From positions 744,001 through 808,000 of the forward strand of contig OZ023273.1 of the NCBI GenBank assembly GCA_964007475.1: DNA of 64,000 bases, in the 5' to 3' direction. The DNA comes from Hybos culiciformis (lineage: Eukaryota; Arthropoda; Insecta; Diptera; Hybotidae). Position numbers and translations under genes: made by a program. Positions within the stretch are counted from its first letter, which is position 1. Every line of letters begins with the position of its first letter. This document shows, piece by piece, positions 1 through 12,969 of this stretch. The notes under the pieces are model-generated. The model ran no database searches and was not told the DNA's origin. It saw nothing but the letters and a program-made list of their open reading frames with translations.

Positions 1-19
1 GTTACAATTTTTGTTTTAC

Positions 20-441
20 CTATTCTGTTTGATAGCTAAATCAGATCCAATTCTGGAGACTGTCACAACAGGATAACCTGCTTGTTTCGTCCATGAATCC
101 ATTATGTCTTTTACATTAATACCTTTAGGTAATGTACCGAGTTTGTGACCATATGCTGTCATTAAATTCCACAAATCATCACGATTAGCATTAGAGTAGC
201 TATATGATTTAAGAAAATTTTGAATAGCTGTTTTAAATGCTTCATCACCTACAAAAGAATTAACCATTCTAATTACAACACTTCCTTTAGAGTATGAAAT
301 TGAATCAAATATTCTTCGAATGTCTATAGTGTTTTGGACTGGAAATACAATTGGATGAGAACTTTTATCAGAATCTTGACGCATAGCTGAATTAAATATA
401 CTTAAAGACCAAGCTTCGAGGACTTTCCATTCTGGATAAAT
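20..441 (-). CDS. M1 aminopeptidase exon: start of C-terminal domain
   Basis: Starts after the acceptor ttctttccag with [11 protein letters not shown] and ends at a GTAAAA donor. It holds the helical segment after the zinc site, including [27 protein letters not shown] and [12 protein letters not shown], which are typical M1 blocks. Open reading continues upstream to 528, but that stretch is intron sequence. Confidence 0.9.
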
Positions 442-3400
442 CTGGAAAGAATAAATTGTTAAAAAAATGTTATTCTCGATATGATTAATAATTCTAATAA
501 AAAAAACAAATTTTTCAATAGGCCTCATCCCTGTGAAATGAATTTGAGATTTTGCAAAGATCGATTCAATTTTTTTTGTTAGTACGGTATAATACGTTTT
601 TTTATTGAGTTTCTTACACTATTAATAGCCAATGAACTCATGTATGTTGCAAATCCTTCTTTCAACCATAAATCGTCCCACCATTTGGGAGTTACTAAAT
701 TGCCGAACCATTGATGGGCCAATTCATGTGCCACTGTTCCAGCAACGCTTTCCGTATTCGAAGCAGAAGATGCTGATGCCAAGTCTCCTTGTGGTACCAA
801 CAGAGTTGAGTCCCTGCACAATAAAGTTAAAATTTATAATATTTAAGATAAACTCAAGGAATTATAAATATGAAATTTCGCTTTCTTCAATGCTTCTATT
901 TTTTATTTTTTATAATTATAAACTTGAAAAGTTGACAATAGTTTTTTCTAGAAATAGCAATAAAATGTTTTTAATTTGTCAGGTCATTAAAGTTATCATA
1001 TAGCGATTAATTGAATTGATAGAAATTCCCGTCATTCTTATAAATAATAAAATTACAATTCATATACAAAAGCATTTTGTTCCAAATAAAAAAAATTATT
1101 ATCGATTAGAATTTTATAATATGTACTCAGCGTTGTAAAAATTATGTACTTCATCTAGATGATTTATTTAATTAAATTAAAGTATCTATACAATAACTAA
1201 CTTTATTTATTATAATTTTGTCGTCACTAATATTAAAATAGATTTTTTTTCATTTTCTAATTTCAAAGTTACCCTTTAATTAACATTTTTCTTTAGTTAA
1301 TTTAACAAAACTTTACCTGAAAGTTGTTAAACCCCAATTCTCCATAGCTCCAAATCCAAAATCTGGAATTGATACTAAATCGAGTTTTTTTAATTGATAT
1401 GGAATACCGAAATATTTTTCATAAAATGGCAACAATTTTCTAGTCAACTTATATGAGAATTGTGCCATTTTCGAAACTTCTGGTCTAGTCCATACTTCAA
1501 TTCTAGGTGCCATATGCTCGTCTGTATCTGAAATATTTGATTTGACTAAATTTGAAACAATGAATGCAACTAAATAGGTTGGCATTTTTGGTGTCGTTTC
1601 AAAGTCTTCCTTAATATATCCAGGTCGATAAAAGCTAGAACGAAAAAAAAAGTTAAAATATGAAATAATTATCGATAAATGCTAGGCAAACAATATAAAA
1701 TTAATTTAATCGCAATAAGTTATAAGTTTTTTGTAAAAGTATTTACCTTTGGAAGAATGACGGCATATTTGATAGTGCCATCATTTTTTCTTGCTCATGA
1801 ACAATACTTATTGAGAAGTTCGCTTTTTTATCTGGGCGATCTAAACAAGGGAAGGCACGTCTAGCATCAATTGGAGAAAACTGAGTACTGATCATTGACC
1901 TTAAAATAAAAACTGAAATAAATATGCAATCTGAATATTATAGTTTTTAATAACTTACTCAACTTTACCAGAATATGCATTAATATAATTTGTTTCATAT
2001 ATTCCTTGTAATGTATTCGATAATTGACTTGTGAAATCCATAGAAATTGTTATATTTATATCGTCATCAAGGTTTATTTTTGAATCAGATTTAATTTTAA
2101 TAAAATATGATTCATTATTTTCACCAAATCCACTTTCGAATTCAATTGGTTTCGATGTTGTTGAAGATTTTACAAGTACATTTTCAATTGTTATGTCACT
2201 TACGTCAAGTACAATTGGAAGTAAACCACGAAAATTCTTATCTCTAATCAGTTCTATTGTTACGCTACCATTATTAGTAGATGTACTTAAATTTGGTTCA
2301 ATTAACAACCTGGAAAATATTTGAAAATTTGTTTTATTTTCATTCAAACATTTTTTTTTGTATTATTACGCTTTGAAGTTCTATAAATGTTTGAAAAACG
2401 ATAACCGTATTTAACGTTTATGTTTAATTTCAAACTATGAAAGTGTTCGATAAATAATTGAAATTGATAATTAATTTTCTAATTTTGATTATATATATAG
2501 ACTGTAAAAAAAATTTATACAGCTCGATAATAAAAAAATACATTATACATCATATAAAGTACGTAGTTTTAAACTATGTGCAAGTACATGTATGTATTTT
2601 TTAAATTAAATTTTATAGTTTCAAATCAACAGTGTCAAAGTAAATCCATGTTTCTCCATATTATCTCTGTGATGTTTTTATCCTAAAATTTATTAAACAC
2701 AACAACTTCTTCAAAACGAAAATATTGATATATGAATATAGTATTTAACGTACCTACAACTTTACACAATTTCGTCAAAAATCTTTGAAATTTTAGTTTT
2801 ACATATCAAATAGATTTAAATTTTAGAAGTAAACGTATTTGAAAGTACTGATAACATTATTGATCAAATTTATTATCAATCAGGTGTAATGAAAACCTCT
2901 TAAAGCTCAATAAACCTTATTTCCAATTTGTATTATTTATTGTTACTCAATGTTTTATAATGTTAAATTTTTTTTTTGCTTTTTAATTTTAACGTTCAAT
3001 GAAGAAGATTAACTTCTTACGAAGTTCTATTTTAATTAAAATTTAACACACAATTCTTAAAAAGTGGGATGTAACATTTACTTATTACAGCCGAAATCGT
3101 TCTAAAAATGTATGATTGATTTATTAAATAAACGCAAATACCTAATTCAATAATGGCCTGTACTGTGGTAGAATGTATTTGGATCAGCTCAAATACATTT
3201 CAAAATTAAAGGGATCTTTAAAAATTCAAAAATGCTTAAATTTTTTTGTTCAGAACTTCTATTTCGTCATTTTATTTAACCGACTGTTAGAGTACAGTAT
3301 TCAACAATTTTAGTATTCGGCATTTGAATGACATTAATAAACTTATGTATAAATTTAGGAATATTTAGGAGAATTATTATTATTCTAATGAGACGGTCGT

Positions 3401-6400
3401 TGCATTCAACTTTTTACTAAAAGTTTTAAAATAATCATTGACATAAAACGTATATTATATAAATTAGTTTTACTTTGTAATTTAAAATTTTCTGCAGTTA
3501 TCCCACCAATAAAAATGTTGATAGAATTTGTACAAAAAAGATAGTTCATTTAATGTGGGAATTCCTTGAAAACATAATTCCTGTTAAGATAAAATCAGAT
3601 CTTTTTTATTACAGTTTGAAATAAAATATATTTTCAGTATTATTTAATAACAATCAGTGGCATTGCACTTGTTGAATGGCATTACGTAATTATTATAAAA
3701 TTACAGATGCGCGTTTTTAATTGGTAAATGAATAGAAATATGTTGCGAAAACCATTTAATTATTATTGTATAAAAAAAATTTATGATATTTGGGTTACAT
3801 TCATATGTAATTAAAAAAAAAAGTTTTACAAAACTTTATATTAAACTTATTATTAATATTAACATGAATTCATTAAGTGCATTAAAAAAATGTTGATTAA
3901 AAATTCACTCAATGATTTCCTTTACAACTTTCAATGAACCCACAAAAAATTAAAATAATTTTCTTATAGTAAAATTGAGCAGTCTCCAGTGAATTAGTTA
4001 AGAAGTTCATTGTGAATCTATGTGAGTGTAAGATTCAAATGCGGGAAGAAAATTTACATACTTCAAAGAATAGAATAAACATAATTTGTAATATGTACAA
4101 CTTAAGGAGCAAAAGACATTACTTTTTATTGCATAACTACCCAACTAGCAAATTAGCTCTATAAGAAGATTCAATTCTTTTAGTAGAAAGCTTATGTATT
4201 CTAGTAACTGTCTATTAAGTATCACGAATCCTGTTATAACCTCAGAAGTGGCGAAAATTATAAGTATAATTTGTTATATAAGTATCTATAAATGGGTTAG
4301 TAAATGGCTAATAACATTCTTGAATTCTGTGACTAATCCCATTATTAGCCTGTATAACACTTTTTTTCATGAAAGAAAAGAGAAGGACAGCCATTAAAAA
4401 AAGAAGTGCATAAATATAGTATATAAAAAAGAAAATAGTTAAAAGAAAAGGAAAACCAATAAAATATAATAAATAAATATTTAGATGGGTATATGTAATG
4501 ATAAAATAAATGTATGTAATTTAACTTGTGCACATTTTAATTTTTAAATGTGTATTAAATTAAGTATATACAAAACTATTGCAATTGTTGAAAAAAATAA
4601 AATTGAATTTTTTTTTTTTTCATGCAATTGAAAAAATAATGCAATTTTTAATATTCTAGGATTAATAAATATGAAAACCTAGTGAAATTTATGATATTTA
4701 AATTATTTTAAATTTAAAAAGGCATTAAATTTGTTAAAATTTTGGTACATTTTAAAGTCATATAAGCAAAGTATGAGTAAAATGTAGTTTGCCATGGCAC
4801 AAATAAATAAAATTTAACTGATGTTCTATTCTTTTTATGTAGTTTTTTGAATTCATAGATTTTTTCAAAAAGAATCAACAATTTGCCAAATAATAAAATA
4901 TTTAGTTCTTCAAACAAACTTTTGCGTTTAAATAACTTCAATTTCCATAAAGTATTTTGTTCCTATATTCGGATAACCTATGTTATTTTTAGGAACTTTT
5001 ATAGAAAGATCCCAAAATTTTAAATTATTTCCTGTTTCGAAGTGGCGACATACAGTCAACCCTCCTACAACGCGAGAGATACGTTCTTAGAAAACGTCGT
5101 GTAGTAGGCAATCGCGTTGCAGGAGACATGAACTCTATAGAAAAAAAGGGGTTAGGTTCCAAGTATAAAAAAATGCAATTAAATTAATAATTAAATATAC
5201 TCAAGATTTTATTAGAAATCCTTCAATAAAATTATAATAAATTAATAAAAATTAACAAAATTAAAATTAAGAACTAAATCAAAATTCAAATTTATAAAGA
5301 TTAAAATGTAAAAAGGAATATTGATGAATATAAGAATAATATCACTGCTAACCGGATTATGCCGCGAACGTTTTGCTGGTGCTATATCCGAATCTGAACT
5401 ACTAAAACAAGAGATAGGTTCGTTAGCTCTTGCGGTCGTTTAAAACATTCCGAGATAAGCGATTTTTTTTAAAAAAATATTTTTTTTAATCACGTTGTAG
5501 GAAAAAAATCGCGTTGTGAGAAAAATTGCCGCCATTTATGAATCGCGTTGTAGCGAAAACGCGTTATAGAAGTGTCGCGTTGTATAGGGTTTACTGTACT
5601 TAAGTTTTGTTTATTGATTTTTATTTTTAAGGATATTATTTTTAATTTTTTCAATTGTTAAAAAACACTAAAAAAATGTTTAATAGGGATAAAAATTAAT
5701 TTAATTTTGTGAAACTAAAATAACAAATAAAAAAAATTAAATAGTCGTTTTTCATTTTTGAAGCAAAAATTAATCAAAAACGAATTTTCCTTATTTGATT
5801 GGAATTATTTTTTTAAAATTAATACTTTCGTGTTTTTTTACACGAAAGAGGTCTAGTGAAGTTAAACTATTCACTGGTATCATTCACTATAAATTTTTCA
5901 TCACAAAAAACTAAAATGGTAACCAACCTGTCTGTATTGCCATGTCTATAAATAATTTAAAGGAACATTTTGGAGTTCTAGGTACAATTAACAAGGATAA
6001 AAAAGTGCGAATTTTTAGACAAAACGGAAGGTATTAAAAATTCAACCTTACAATAAAGAATGCTATTAAATTCTTAGTCAGTAGTTTGATTTTATTTCCC
6101 AAAATAATTAATATTTTCTTAACAACGTAAAAATTCAGAAAATAATAATTATCCGGGAAAAAATTCTCACAAATTCCACCCAAGGATACGTCTAACTAAA
6201 AAATCCTTTAGGTTGATTTTCCGATCATCATACTCTTTTATTATTTCGGACCATTTGAACCTTTCAACCCTTACACAATAATTTTCTATTTCCGTACAAT
6301 AAGTGCATGATTTTAAAATCATGAATCTGCAAAGAATTTCCGCAAAATTATAATAAAAACGTCAACGTAAAGCAAGTCAAAGTGATAATTTTACAAACAA

Positions 6401-9400
6401 TAAACTCTTTCAAGTCCTTATTATATTTATATGGTTAGGGGATTAGTGCAATAACCTGGTAACACGGAATTTAAATTATTTTTGTTATTGTTTTTAAAAG
6501 CATACGGCAAATACGCATGAAACTATTTTTGTCCTCTTTTCTCATAGTGCAAAGTAAAAAACAAATGTAAAAGTTACTAGCAGGATCACGGCCGGCATTA
6601 AAGAACACTTTTTTTCCTCTTTTCTCATAGTATGAAGTGAAAGAGAAAAAAAATAGTTTTGTTATAAAAATAAAAGCTAATAGCAGGATCACGGCCGGTA
6701 TTAAAGAAAACTTTTTTTCCTCTTTTCTCATAGAACGAAGTAAAAGAGAAAAAAAATAGTTTTGTTATAAAAATAAAAGCTACTAGCAGGATCACGGCCG
6801 GCATTAAAGAACACTTTTTTTCCTCTTTTCTCATAGTATGAAGTAAATGAGAGAAAAAATAGTTTTGTTATAAAAATAAAAGCTAATAGCAGGATCACGG
6901 CCGGTATTAAAGAAAACTTTTTTTCCTCTTTTCTCATAGAACGAAGTAAAAGAGAAAAAAAATAGTTTTGTTATAAAAATAAAAGCTAATAATAGCAGGA
7001 TCACGGCCGGCATTAAAGAACTTTTTTTTTCCTTTTTACTCATTTGTAGGAGGTAAAAGAGAGAAAAAATAGTTTTGTTATGAAAATAGAAGCTAATAGC
7101 AGGATCACGGTCCGCATTAAAGAACATTTTTTTTCCTTTTTACTCATATGTACAAAGTAAAAGAGAAGAAGAATTTTGGGATAAGATGAATTCTAATAGG
7201 AAGACTGAAACCGGCATTAAAGAGCTGTTTATATTTTTTAATGAAATAGAATTCTTATAAATGTTGCATAATAAGATCACTATGATTCAGTATCACGAAT
7301 CCTTTTACTAGAATCTTATACAGCTTATAAGTGGTATAACAGTTATTTACAAGAATAATCTGCTAGTTGGGTATGTACATATGCATACAATTTATAAATT
7401 ATAAAAATATAAGATTGTAAAATGATTTTGTCACTGTCCAGAAGAAGAAGTTATCATAAATTTATAATTTTTCTGGATAATATTTCGTTGCTTACACAGC
7501 ATACATTTTATGTGCTCGTATAACCTGCGTGTACTTTTTGATTAACGTTGGCACTTCATTTTTTTTCAGCTCGCGCGCAAACAATTTTATTAAAAAGTAT
7601 TTTTTTATTTTTTTTTTTAGCTTAAATTATTAGAATTTCCTACAGCTCTAATGGTATCATTAATGAATTGTTTTAAAAAATGTAACATTACTGTAAGATT
7701 ATATCTTTAATTGAATAACAAAGGCGCTGTTTCTTGAAAGTATTTTTAATTAACTAAATACATATTATTATATGACATGTTAACAGACAAAAGAAAAGAA
7801 AAACCGGAATTATTTATAGACACAAGAAATATATATTGTTTGATTCTAATATGTACCATGCGGCCTGTAACTACTATTAAAATTAAAAATAAAATTAATT
7901 TTAATTTTACTTATATAGGATAAAGTTTTGATTGTTAAATAGAATAGGTAGAAGACATAAAATAAATCAATAAAAAAGCAAATTCAACTACCCCGAATGC
8001 ATTTCATGGCCGACTACAAACGGTAAAAATTAATAAACGAAAATATAAAAATCTTTCTTTTCTGATTTAGGTACTTAAAAAAAAATTAAATAACATAATC
8101 AATCGATCGCTATCATGAATTCCAGTTGTTATTTTATTTTTTGTCAGATAATGATTTGATTAATTAATATTAAGTATACTAATATAATAAGTGTATATTA
8201 ATTGTAAGTTCATTGAACGTTGATTAAAATAATTTTATTTAATCAGATAATTATAAATACTTTTATTGTTAGCCGCGGATTTATTTAGTTCTTTAATTAA
8301 AACAAGATTATTATTATAAATTAATGTGTCGGCTTTATTGTTTTCCTTTGGGGCGAATTTGGAAGGGGGGAATCGCTTCTGCTTCAACAATACAGCAAAT
8401 CGGGGTTTAAAAAAATGGATTTGATATACCCAATATAAGAAAACTTTGGGTGACTATGTCTCTGAAACGGACAACTCGATCGGAGGTATGAGTTTTTCGG
8501 AACTTTATTTTGTAGGTAAAGAATTATCTATATCAAAAAGTGATAGGTATACTTTTTTTTAAAACAAATAATAATTTTACAGCATTTATTTTTGCAAATA
8601 AACAAGCAAAATATTCTTATTATTAGATAAATAAAATTTTATTATTAAGCAATTAAAATAAATTGAGTATTATTTATCCAACTGGTATGTTCTTATGACA
8701 TCATTTTTAATTTCAAATTTTGACTTTTAATTAAATTTAATAAGTTAATTTAAAATAAAATCATGTTTTCGCAAATGAACAAAAAGAAATTCTATTTTTA
8801 TGTTAATGAAAAAATGAAACTAAAGACCTTAATTTTTTATAAGCACAAAACATTTTTCGGATGTTTTTTATTTTTCATTTTTATAAAGATGACAATTTTC
8901 AAATTCTAATACAACTCTTTCAAAATTAATCCTTAAATATTCCCAATAAGAAATGACAGACCAAAATCGGTCTCAAAAAAAAATGGAAATTTGAAATAAA
9001 AATTGAAAAAATTATCAAGATCCAAAATGAAAATAATTCATCAATCGATGAAGTAGGCAATTCGTTAAAATTAATATTTTTAAACCAAATTTACTCATAA
9101 TTTTTTAAAGTTGATCTTATAAGATATCACAAAATTTTTAAATGTGCAAAGGTATATTATAAAATCTATTTATATTTTTGCTCTATTACTTCAAAAAATA
9201 ACTCTTCAATAATATGCAATTTATTATCAAAATTAAAAATGAATGAATTCATCATAGTAATTAGAATTACATTCAAAATACCTTAATTTAAATTTTAAAT
9301 TAATGTATTGTACGAAAATTAGTTAACTTTTGTCTCTGCGAAAGTTTTCAATTTGAATTTAATCAAAATAGAAATGGCGCCAAAAAATAAACACATCAAT

Positions 9401-12400
9401 GTTATATATATGTACAATGTTCACTTTATTTTAGAATTTAAATTTTAATAGAAATCAATATAATATATTAATAATACTTTAAAATATGTTTATTTCCAAT
9501 TCTAATATATCTAAGCGAATTTTTTTTTTTCCTATTTTAAATTGAAATACATTATTTAGAAAATATTTGCTGTGCAAACATTAAAATGAACTTGAGAAAT
9601 TGAAAATTTATTGTTATGAATTTAAACTTATTATATAATTTATGAGCCTCATGCATTTAAAATTTGACTACCAGTTGTTACTAGCTCTCCATTATTTTAT
9701 ATACATTTGCAATATAATATATATTTTTTACCTGATAATTATTATAGAAATATATTGATTACAACACTGAAATATATTGATTACAACACAAAAAAATAAG
9801 TATGAGTATATTGTATGATAAATAACTTGATTTATTGAGTTTAAAAAATTTTTTTTTTGTATTTTCAGGCTTCCAAGAAAAAAAACTAAACTTAAAAACT
9901 GAGCTTCATGTTTTATTTATATAGTACATATATTGTTTACATACTCGTTTACATAGTTAAGATTGGAAAACTATTTCACAAAAATTAATCAAAATAGCAA
10001 TGATTCAATATTTTAAATATTCCCCGTAATTATATTTACAAGGTATATTTTGATAATTTTTTTTTTATAAAAATGGTTTTACATATTATAGAGAACATTA
10101 TTTTGAAGTTATTTATAAAAAAAAAAATTAATAAATTCATAAATTCGGAAAAAACAATTTGGGAAAATCATATTAAAAAAATAAGCTCACAAAACCCTTT
10201 CTTCTCACACCCAATGTGATGATAATATTTTTAGATAACATTGTTACTAAAATAAATGAAAAAATCTTGCGCGTAAAATAAATAGAAAGTAAAATTTTAT
10301 TTTTAATGTTTAACAAATGATCAATATTTTGTTGAATGAAATTGTGCTTTTTTTTTGTTCGACAGTTTTAAATAAGTATGTACAAAAAAAAAATTGACAC
10401 AACTAAATGTATAAACAAGTAGTTCTTATATATTCTCTAGGGAGAAGATAAAAGAGGAGAGAACATTAAAATAGTTCATCCACGCGTTAAAAAAGAAAAA
10501 TATTTTACTACAAATTTAAATGTTTCTGAATTAGTTTGCTTATTATTTCTGCTGGGTAAAATCAGCGACTGTGATAATTCTTTTTATTTCTTTCACCCAC
10601 TCAAAAATGGTTTTTTTTTTGTTATTTTTATTTTTAGTTTGTATATATGTATAAACCATTGTACGTACATTATATTGATTTGTAAAATAAAACAAGAATT
10701 AAAGAGTCCAATTTGCAACTTCACATAACGGTTTGTGTAGATAGAGGGTACCTTTTGTAACTAGCTTGCAAGTTTAAGTTATTAATGGATTTAAGTAAAA
10801 GTTAAAAATATTTTATTTAATAAATGTGTTAATAAATGTGTTAATAAATGTGTTAATAAATGTATTTAATAAATGTGTAAATGTGCTCTTTTCTTCTTGT
10901 CAATTAATTTATTTTCTTGATTCAATTTGTAAAACGGTAATTTTTTTTTAAAAGACAACTTATGCATGACTTTCGGCATACCAATCGGACGTTTTGAACA
11001 ATTTATTCGTTGGTATTAAATGTTTTAGAAATAAATTTTTTTCCATATATGTATTTTAGAACTAAATACTGCGTGGTATGAATAAGGCTAGTGAGTCATT
11101 GTCAATTTTTAGACTCTAGAATTATTGTCAATTTTTAGACCCTAAAATAATGTTAGGAAAATCCTTAATGAATCATCTCTAAATACTCCATTGTTTATTT
11201 TCCTACCTGAAGTGAACTCCCTAAATTGTATTTAGTATATGAGTTTGAATTAACAAAAAAATTGATATTTTTTAACAAAAATTTAAAAAAAATTCCTTTC
11301 TTGAAAGAAATATCTCTCTTTTATAATAAATTCCAGTAGTATATTGCGATACATCATTCAACGATTAATGCTTTAACATCTGATCGTAAAAGTCAATATG
11401 TATTTCTGTATTTTTTTTTAAATGCGGTTTTTATGTGTTTATCAACAAACAAGAAATTTTATTGGAATATTAATTATGAATGCAATCCCATTTCTCTCCA
11501 AGTTACATACACGTACGTACATATTTACTATGTAATATAGAACTTTGTCTTTTTAACATATTTGGTAAACTTTTGGAAGCGTATTTAAATAAATCAAGAT
11601 GTCAAAAAAATAAAAGATATACATTATAAATTTTTTTAAAATTTAATCTTAATTTTAATATATTTATGTAAATTTTTAAATGAGCATAATTTAATTTTAA
11701 TGAATTAATCTTTATGAAATTATGTAAAATGGCATACAAGTATGATTGCGATTTGTATTCTTAAATTCTGGTATGCATGTTTTATAAGAATGCTATATCG
11801 TCCACCAAAATATGGTAATATGCATTTCCATAATTAATTTAAAGTAATATTATAATTACAGACAAGATATATTTTCTTTGCAATCAGTCAGGAATGAAAT
11901 CAATTATTAAAATTTATTATGCGCTTCAATTATAAATCAGGTGTAAACGTATTTATAATAAAGACTTCAACATTATGCAGAATTATTGAAGTCAATCTTA
12001 TTATTTGAATTTAAAAGTAATACTCAAAACTGATTCAAAAAAATTAGCTATATATAACTGTTTACCTAAACATTATGCTGAATTATTGCAGTCAATATTA
12101 TTATTTGAATTTGTCAAAGTATTAATCAAAACTTATTCAAATAAATTAGCAAAATAACTATATAAAAACATTTAGGATAAAGAAGATAAGTGGTAAAGAA
12201 GATAATTTTATGACCTTTATTTTTTTTTTTTAGTAAACTTACGTGTACGCTTCAGGACTCCATCCTTCATGTAATTTGATATCTTTTATTTTAATTCCTT
12301 CAAAATTATCTTCATCTTTATTTGTTTCATCAGAAATTGATCCAGTTTCGTCAGTCTTAGTTGCACCTAGATGGAAAAATATTTTAATTATTCGTAAAAA

Positions 12401-12969
12401 CATGTATATTTTTTTTCATATTTTTCTTACCATTTTTTATATTGTGTGAGAAACCATTGAAAATACCAGCAGTTGCAATTTGTTCATTTGTATGATTCAA
12501 ATTTTTACCATTGTTGCAGCTAAACAATGTATATATAAAAACTATGTTATTAATTTTACTAATCCTAATACATATATAATTTATTTATTCTCTACGAGTG
12601 TTTAAAATTATGTATTCCTTCTTATGATCTATTCTGATATAACACATAACATACATAATAGGTGAATTCAACTTTATTTTAGAACATTAACTACTGATTT
12701 TAGATAAATATATATTTTTAATCCATCACGTTGAGACAAAATAAGTCTGTATAGCTAAAGTTAACTTAAATAACTAAAATAAAACAAAATATACCTGGTT
12801 GGCGTATCGTGTGCACTGGCAGTCAAAAAATATGTTATAACTATTGTTAATAAAATTGTTATTAATACAATAATCAATGTCAATATTGCACAAAATTTCG
12901 ATACAAAAACACCGTCGGAAGTTTCATTAACAATATATTTCTGTCCATTTTTTGATTTCAATTGACCAC
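20..12969 (-). CDS. M1-family zinc aminopeptidase, membrane-anchored, 3' end off the window
   Basis: Gluzincin aminopeptidase of the M1 (aminopeptidase N) family, which removes N-terminal residues from peptides, here probably at the cell surface. Coding exons in transcript order are 12969-12795, 12519-12431, 12366-12243, 2309-1959, 1899-1747, 1634-1317, 813-618 and 441-20. All have GT/AG borders and the reading frame carries through every junction. The protein has a short cytoplasmic head, one hydrophobic anchor of about 25 residues, a Ser/Thr/Asn-rich stalk, the N-terminal beta domain ([19 protein letters not shown]), [14 protein letters not shown], then [11 protein letters not shown] and WLKEGFATY, giving both zinc-ligand sets and the catalytic Glu. 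The last exon enters the C-terminal helical domain and ends at a donor at position 19, so the gene continues beyond the edge. The first exon is uncertain because the anchor exon has an acceptor before its first codon. The family call is firm; the substrate is unknown. Confidence 0.93.
618..813 (-). CDS. M1 aminopeptidase exon: zinc-binding site
   Basis: Encodes [14 protein letters not shown], then [19 protein letters not shown] (HExxH zinc ligands and catalytic Glu) and [14 protein letters not shown] (third zinc ligand Glu). Acceptor tgtgcag and donor GTAAGA. It joins phase 0 to the 441-20 exon, giving the common AINS-IYPEW junction. All visible catalytic residues are intact. Confidence 0.95.
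1317..1634 (-). CDS. M1 aminopeptidase exon: GAMEN motif
   Basis: Encodes [12 protein letters not shown], a [13 protein letters not shown] strand and [19 protein letters not shown] is the M1 exopeptidase motif that binds the substrate N-terminus. Acceptor ttctag, donor GTAAAG. In frame with both neighbours. Confidence 0.95.
1747..1899 (-). CDS. M1 aminopeptidase exon: [19 protein letters not shown] block
   Basis: Encodes the family signature between the N-terminal strands. The usual form is [18 protein letters not shown]; here the end reads [12 protein letters not shown], so the usual Glu before Pro is Arg. The exon joins the previous one by completing a GAG codon and the next one by completing AGC. 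Confidence 0.9.
1959..2309 (-). CDS. M1 aminopeptidase exon: N-terminal beta domain
   Basis: Begins [16 protein letters not shown], the first strand of the M1 N-terminal saddle, and ends NAYSGKVE at a GTAAGT donor. It is joined in phase 2 to the exon at 12243-12366 across an intron of about 9.9 kb. Sequence from 2310 to 2347 is open but lies outside the acceptor. Confidence 0.9.
5053..5596. mobile_element. pogo/Tigger-like MITE, 544 bp
   Basis: Imperfect terminal inverted repeats start CAGTCAACCCTCCTACAACG on the left and CAGTAAACCCTATACAACG on the right, flanked by TA on both sides as expected for Tc1/mariner-superfamily insertions. CAGTNAACCCT-type ends are typical of the pogo/Tigger branch. 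Internal copies of ACAACGCG-like motifs extend the inverted repeats. No transposase reading frame is visible. Confidence 0.8.
6528..7226. repeat. tandem satellite, about 103-bp unit, six to seven copies
   Basis: The marker GCAGGATCACGG starts at 6580, 6683, 6786, 6889, 6995 and 7099, giving periods of 103, 103, 103, 106 and 104 bp. A decayed seventh copy ends near 7226. Two alternating subtypes (GGCATTAAAGAACAC and GGTATTAAAGAAAAC) suggest a higher-order 206-bp unit. Small open frames across it are by-products of the repeat. Confidence 0.92.
9749..9790. repeat. short tandem duplication
   Basis: GAAATATATTGATTACAACAC is repeated directly in two copies of about 21 bp. Confidence 0.7.
10816..10880. 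repeat. 12-bp tandem repeat TTAATAAATGTG
   Basis: Four to five near-perfect copies of TTAATAAATGTG, the later ones degraded to TTTAATAAATGTG and AAATGTG. Confidence 0.85.
11969..12168. repeat. 100-bp direct duplication
   Basis: AACATTATGCAGAATTATTG starts at 11969 and a diverged copy starts at 12069. Both are followed by similar sequence through TTCAAATAAATTAGC. It lies just downstream of the aminopeptidase exon at 12243. Confidence 0.75.
12243..12366 (-). CDS. M1 aminopeptidase exon: stalk and start of ectodomain
   Basis: Encodes an acidic Ser/Thr-rich linker ([18 protein letters not shown]) followed by [12 protein letters not shown], which leads straight into LLIEPNL of the next exon. Acceptor ccatctag, donor GTAAGT, phase consistent on both sides. 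Confidence 0.85.
12431..12519 (-). CDS. M1 aminopeptidase exon: extracellular stalk
   Basis: An 89-bp exon encoding an Asn-rich stretch with potential N-glycosylation sites (NHT) and [10 protein letters not shown]. Acceptor ttgtttag, donor GTAAGA. It is identified mainly because it keeps frame between the anchor exon and the linker exon. Confidence 0.75.
12795..12969 (-). CDS. M1 aminopeptidase exon: membrane anchor
   Basis: Encodes [20 protein letters not shown] and then a hydrophobic run rich in Ile, Leu, Val and Thr (about residues 24-48 of the exon) ending [12 protein letters not shown]. The polar head followed by one long hydrophobic segment suggests a type II signal anchor. No ATG opens this exon: it starts after the acceptor atttcag in phase 1, so an upstream coding exon must exist. 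Confidence 0.85.

Larger units (their letters stand above)
2310..12242 (-). other. large aminopeptidase intron (9.9 kb)
   Basis: AT-rich sequence with no supportable gene. It holds the pogo/Tigger-like MITE (5053-5596), the 103-bp tandem array (6528-7226), a 22-bp duplication (9749-9790), a 12-bp tandem repeat (10816-10880) and a 100-bp duplication (11969-12168). A less AT-rich patch at 8336-8500 looks like an old repeat that I cannot classify. Confidence 0.7.

Noticed and set aside
6471..7127. Family of small minus-strand ORFs with [10 protein letters not shown] repeats
   Set aside because: They are translations of the 103-bp satellite, and similar frames arise in every unit.
6528..7226. 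CRISPR array
   Set aside because: Units are contiguous 103-bp copies without variable spacers, in an intron of a eukaryotic gene.
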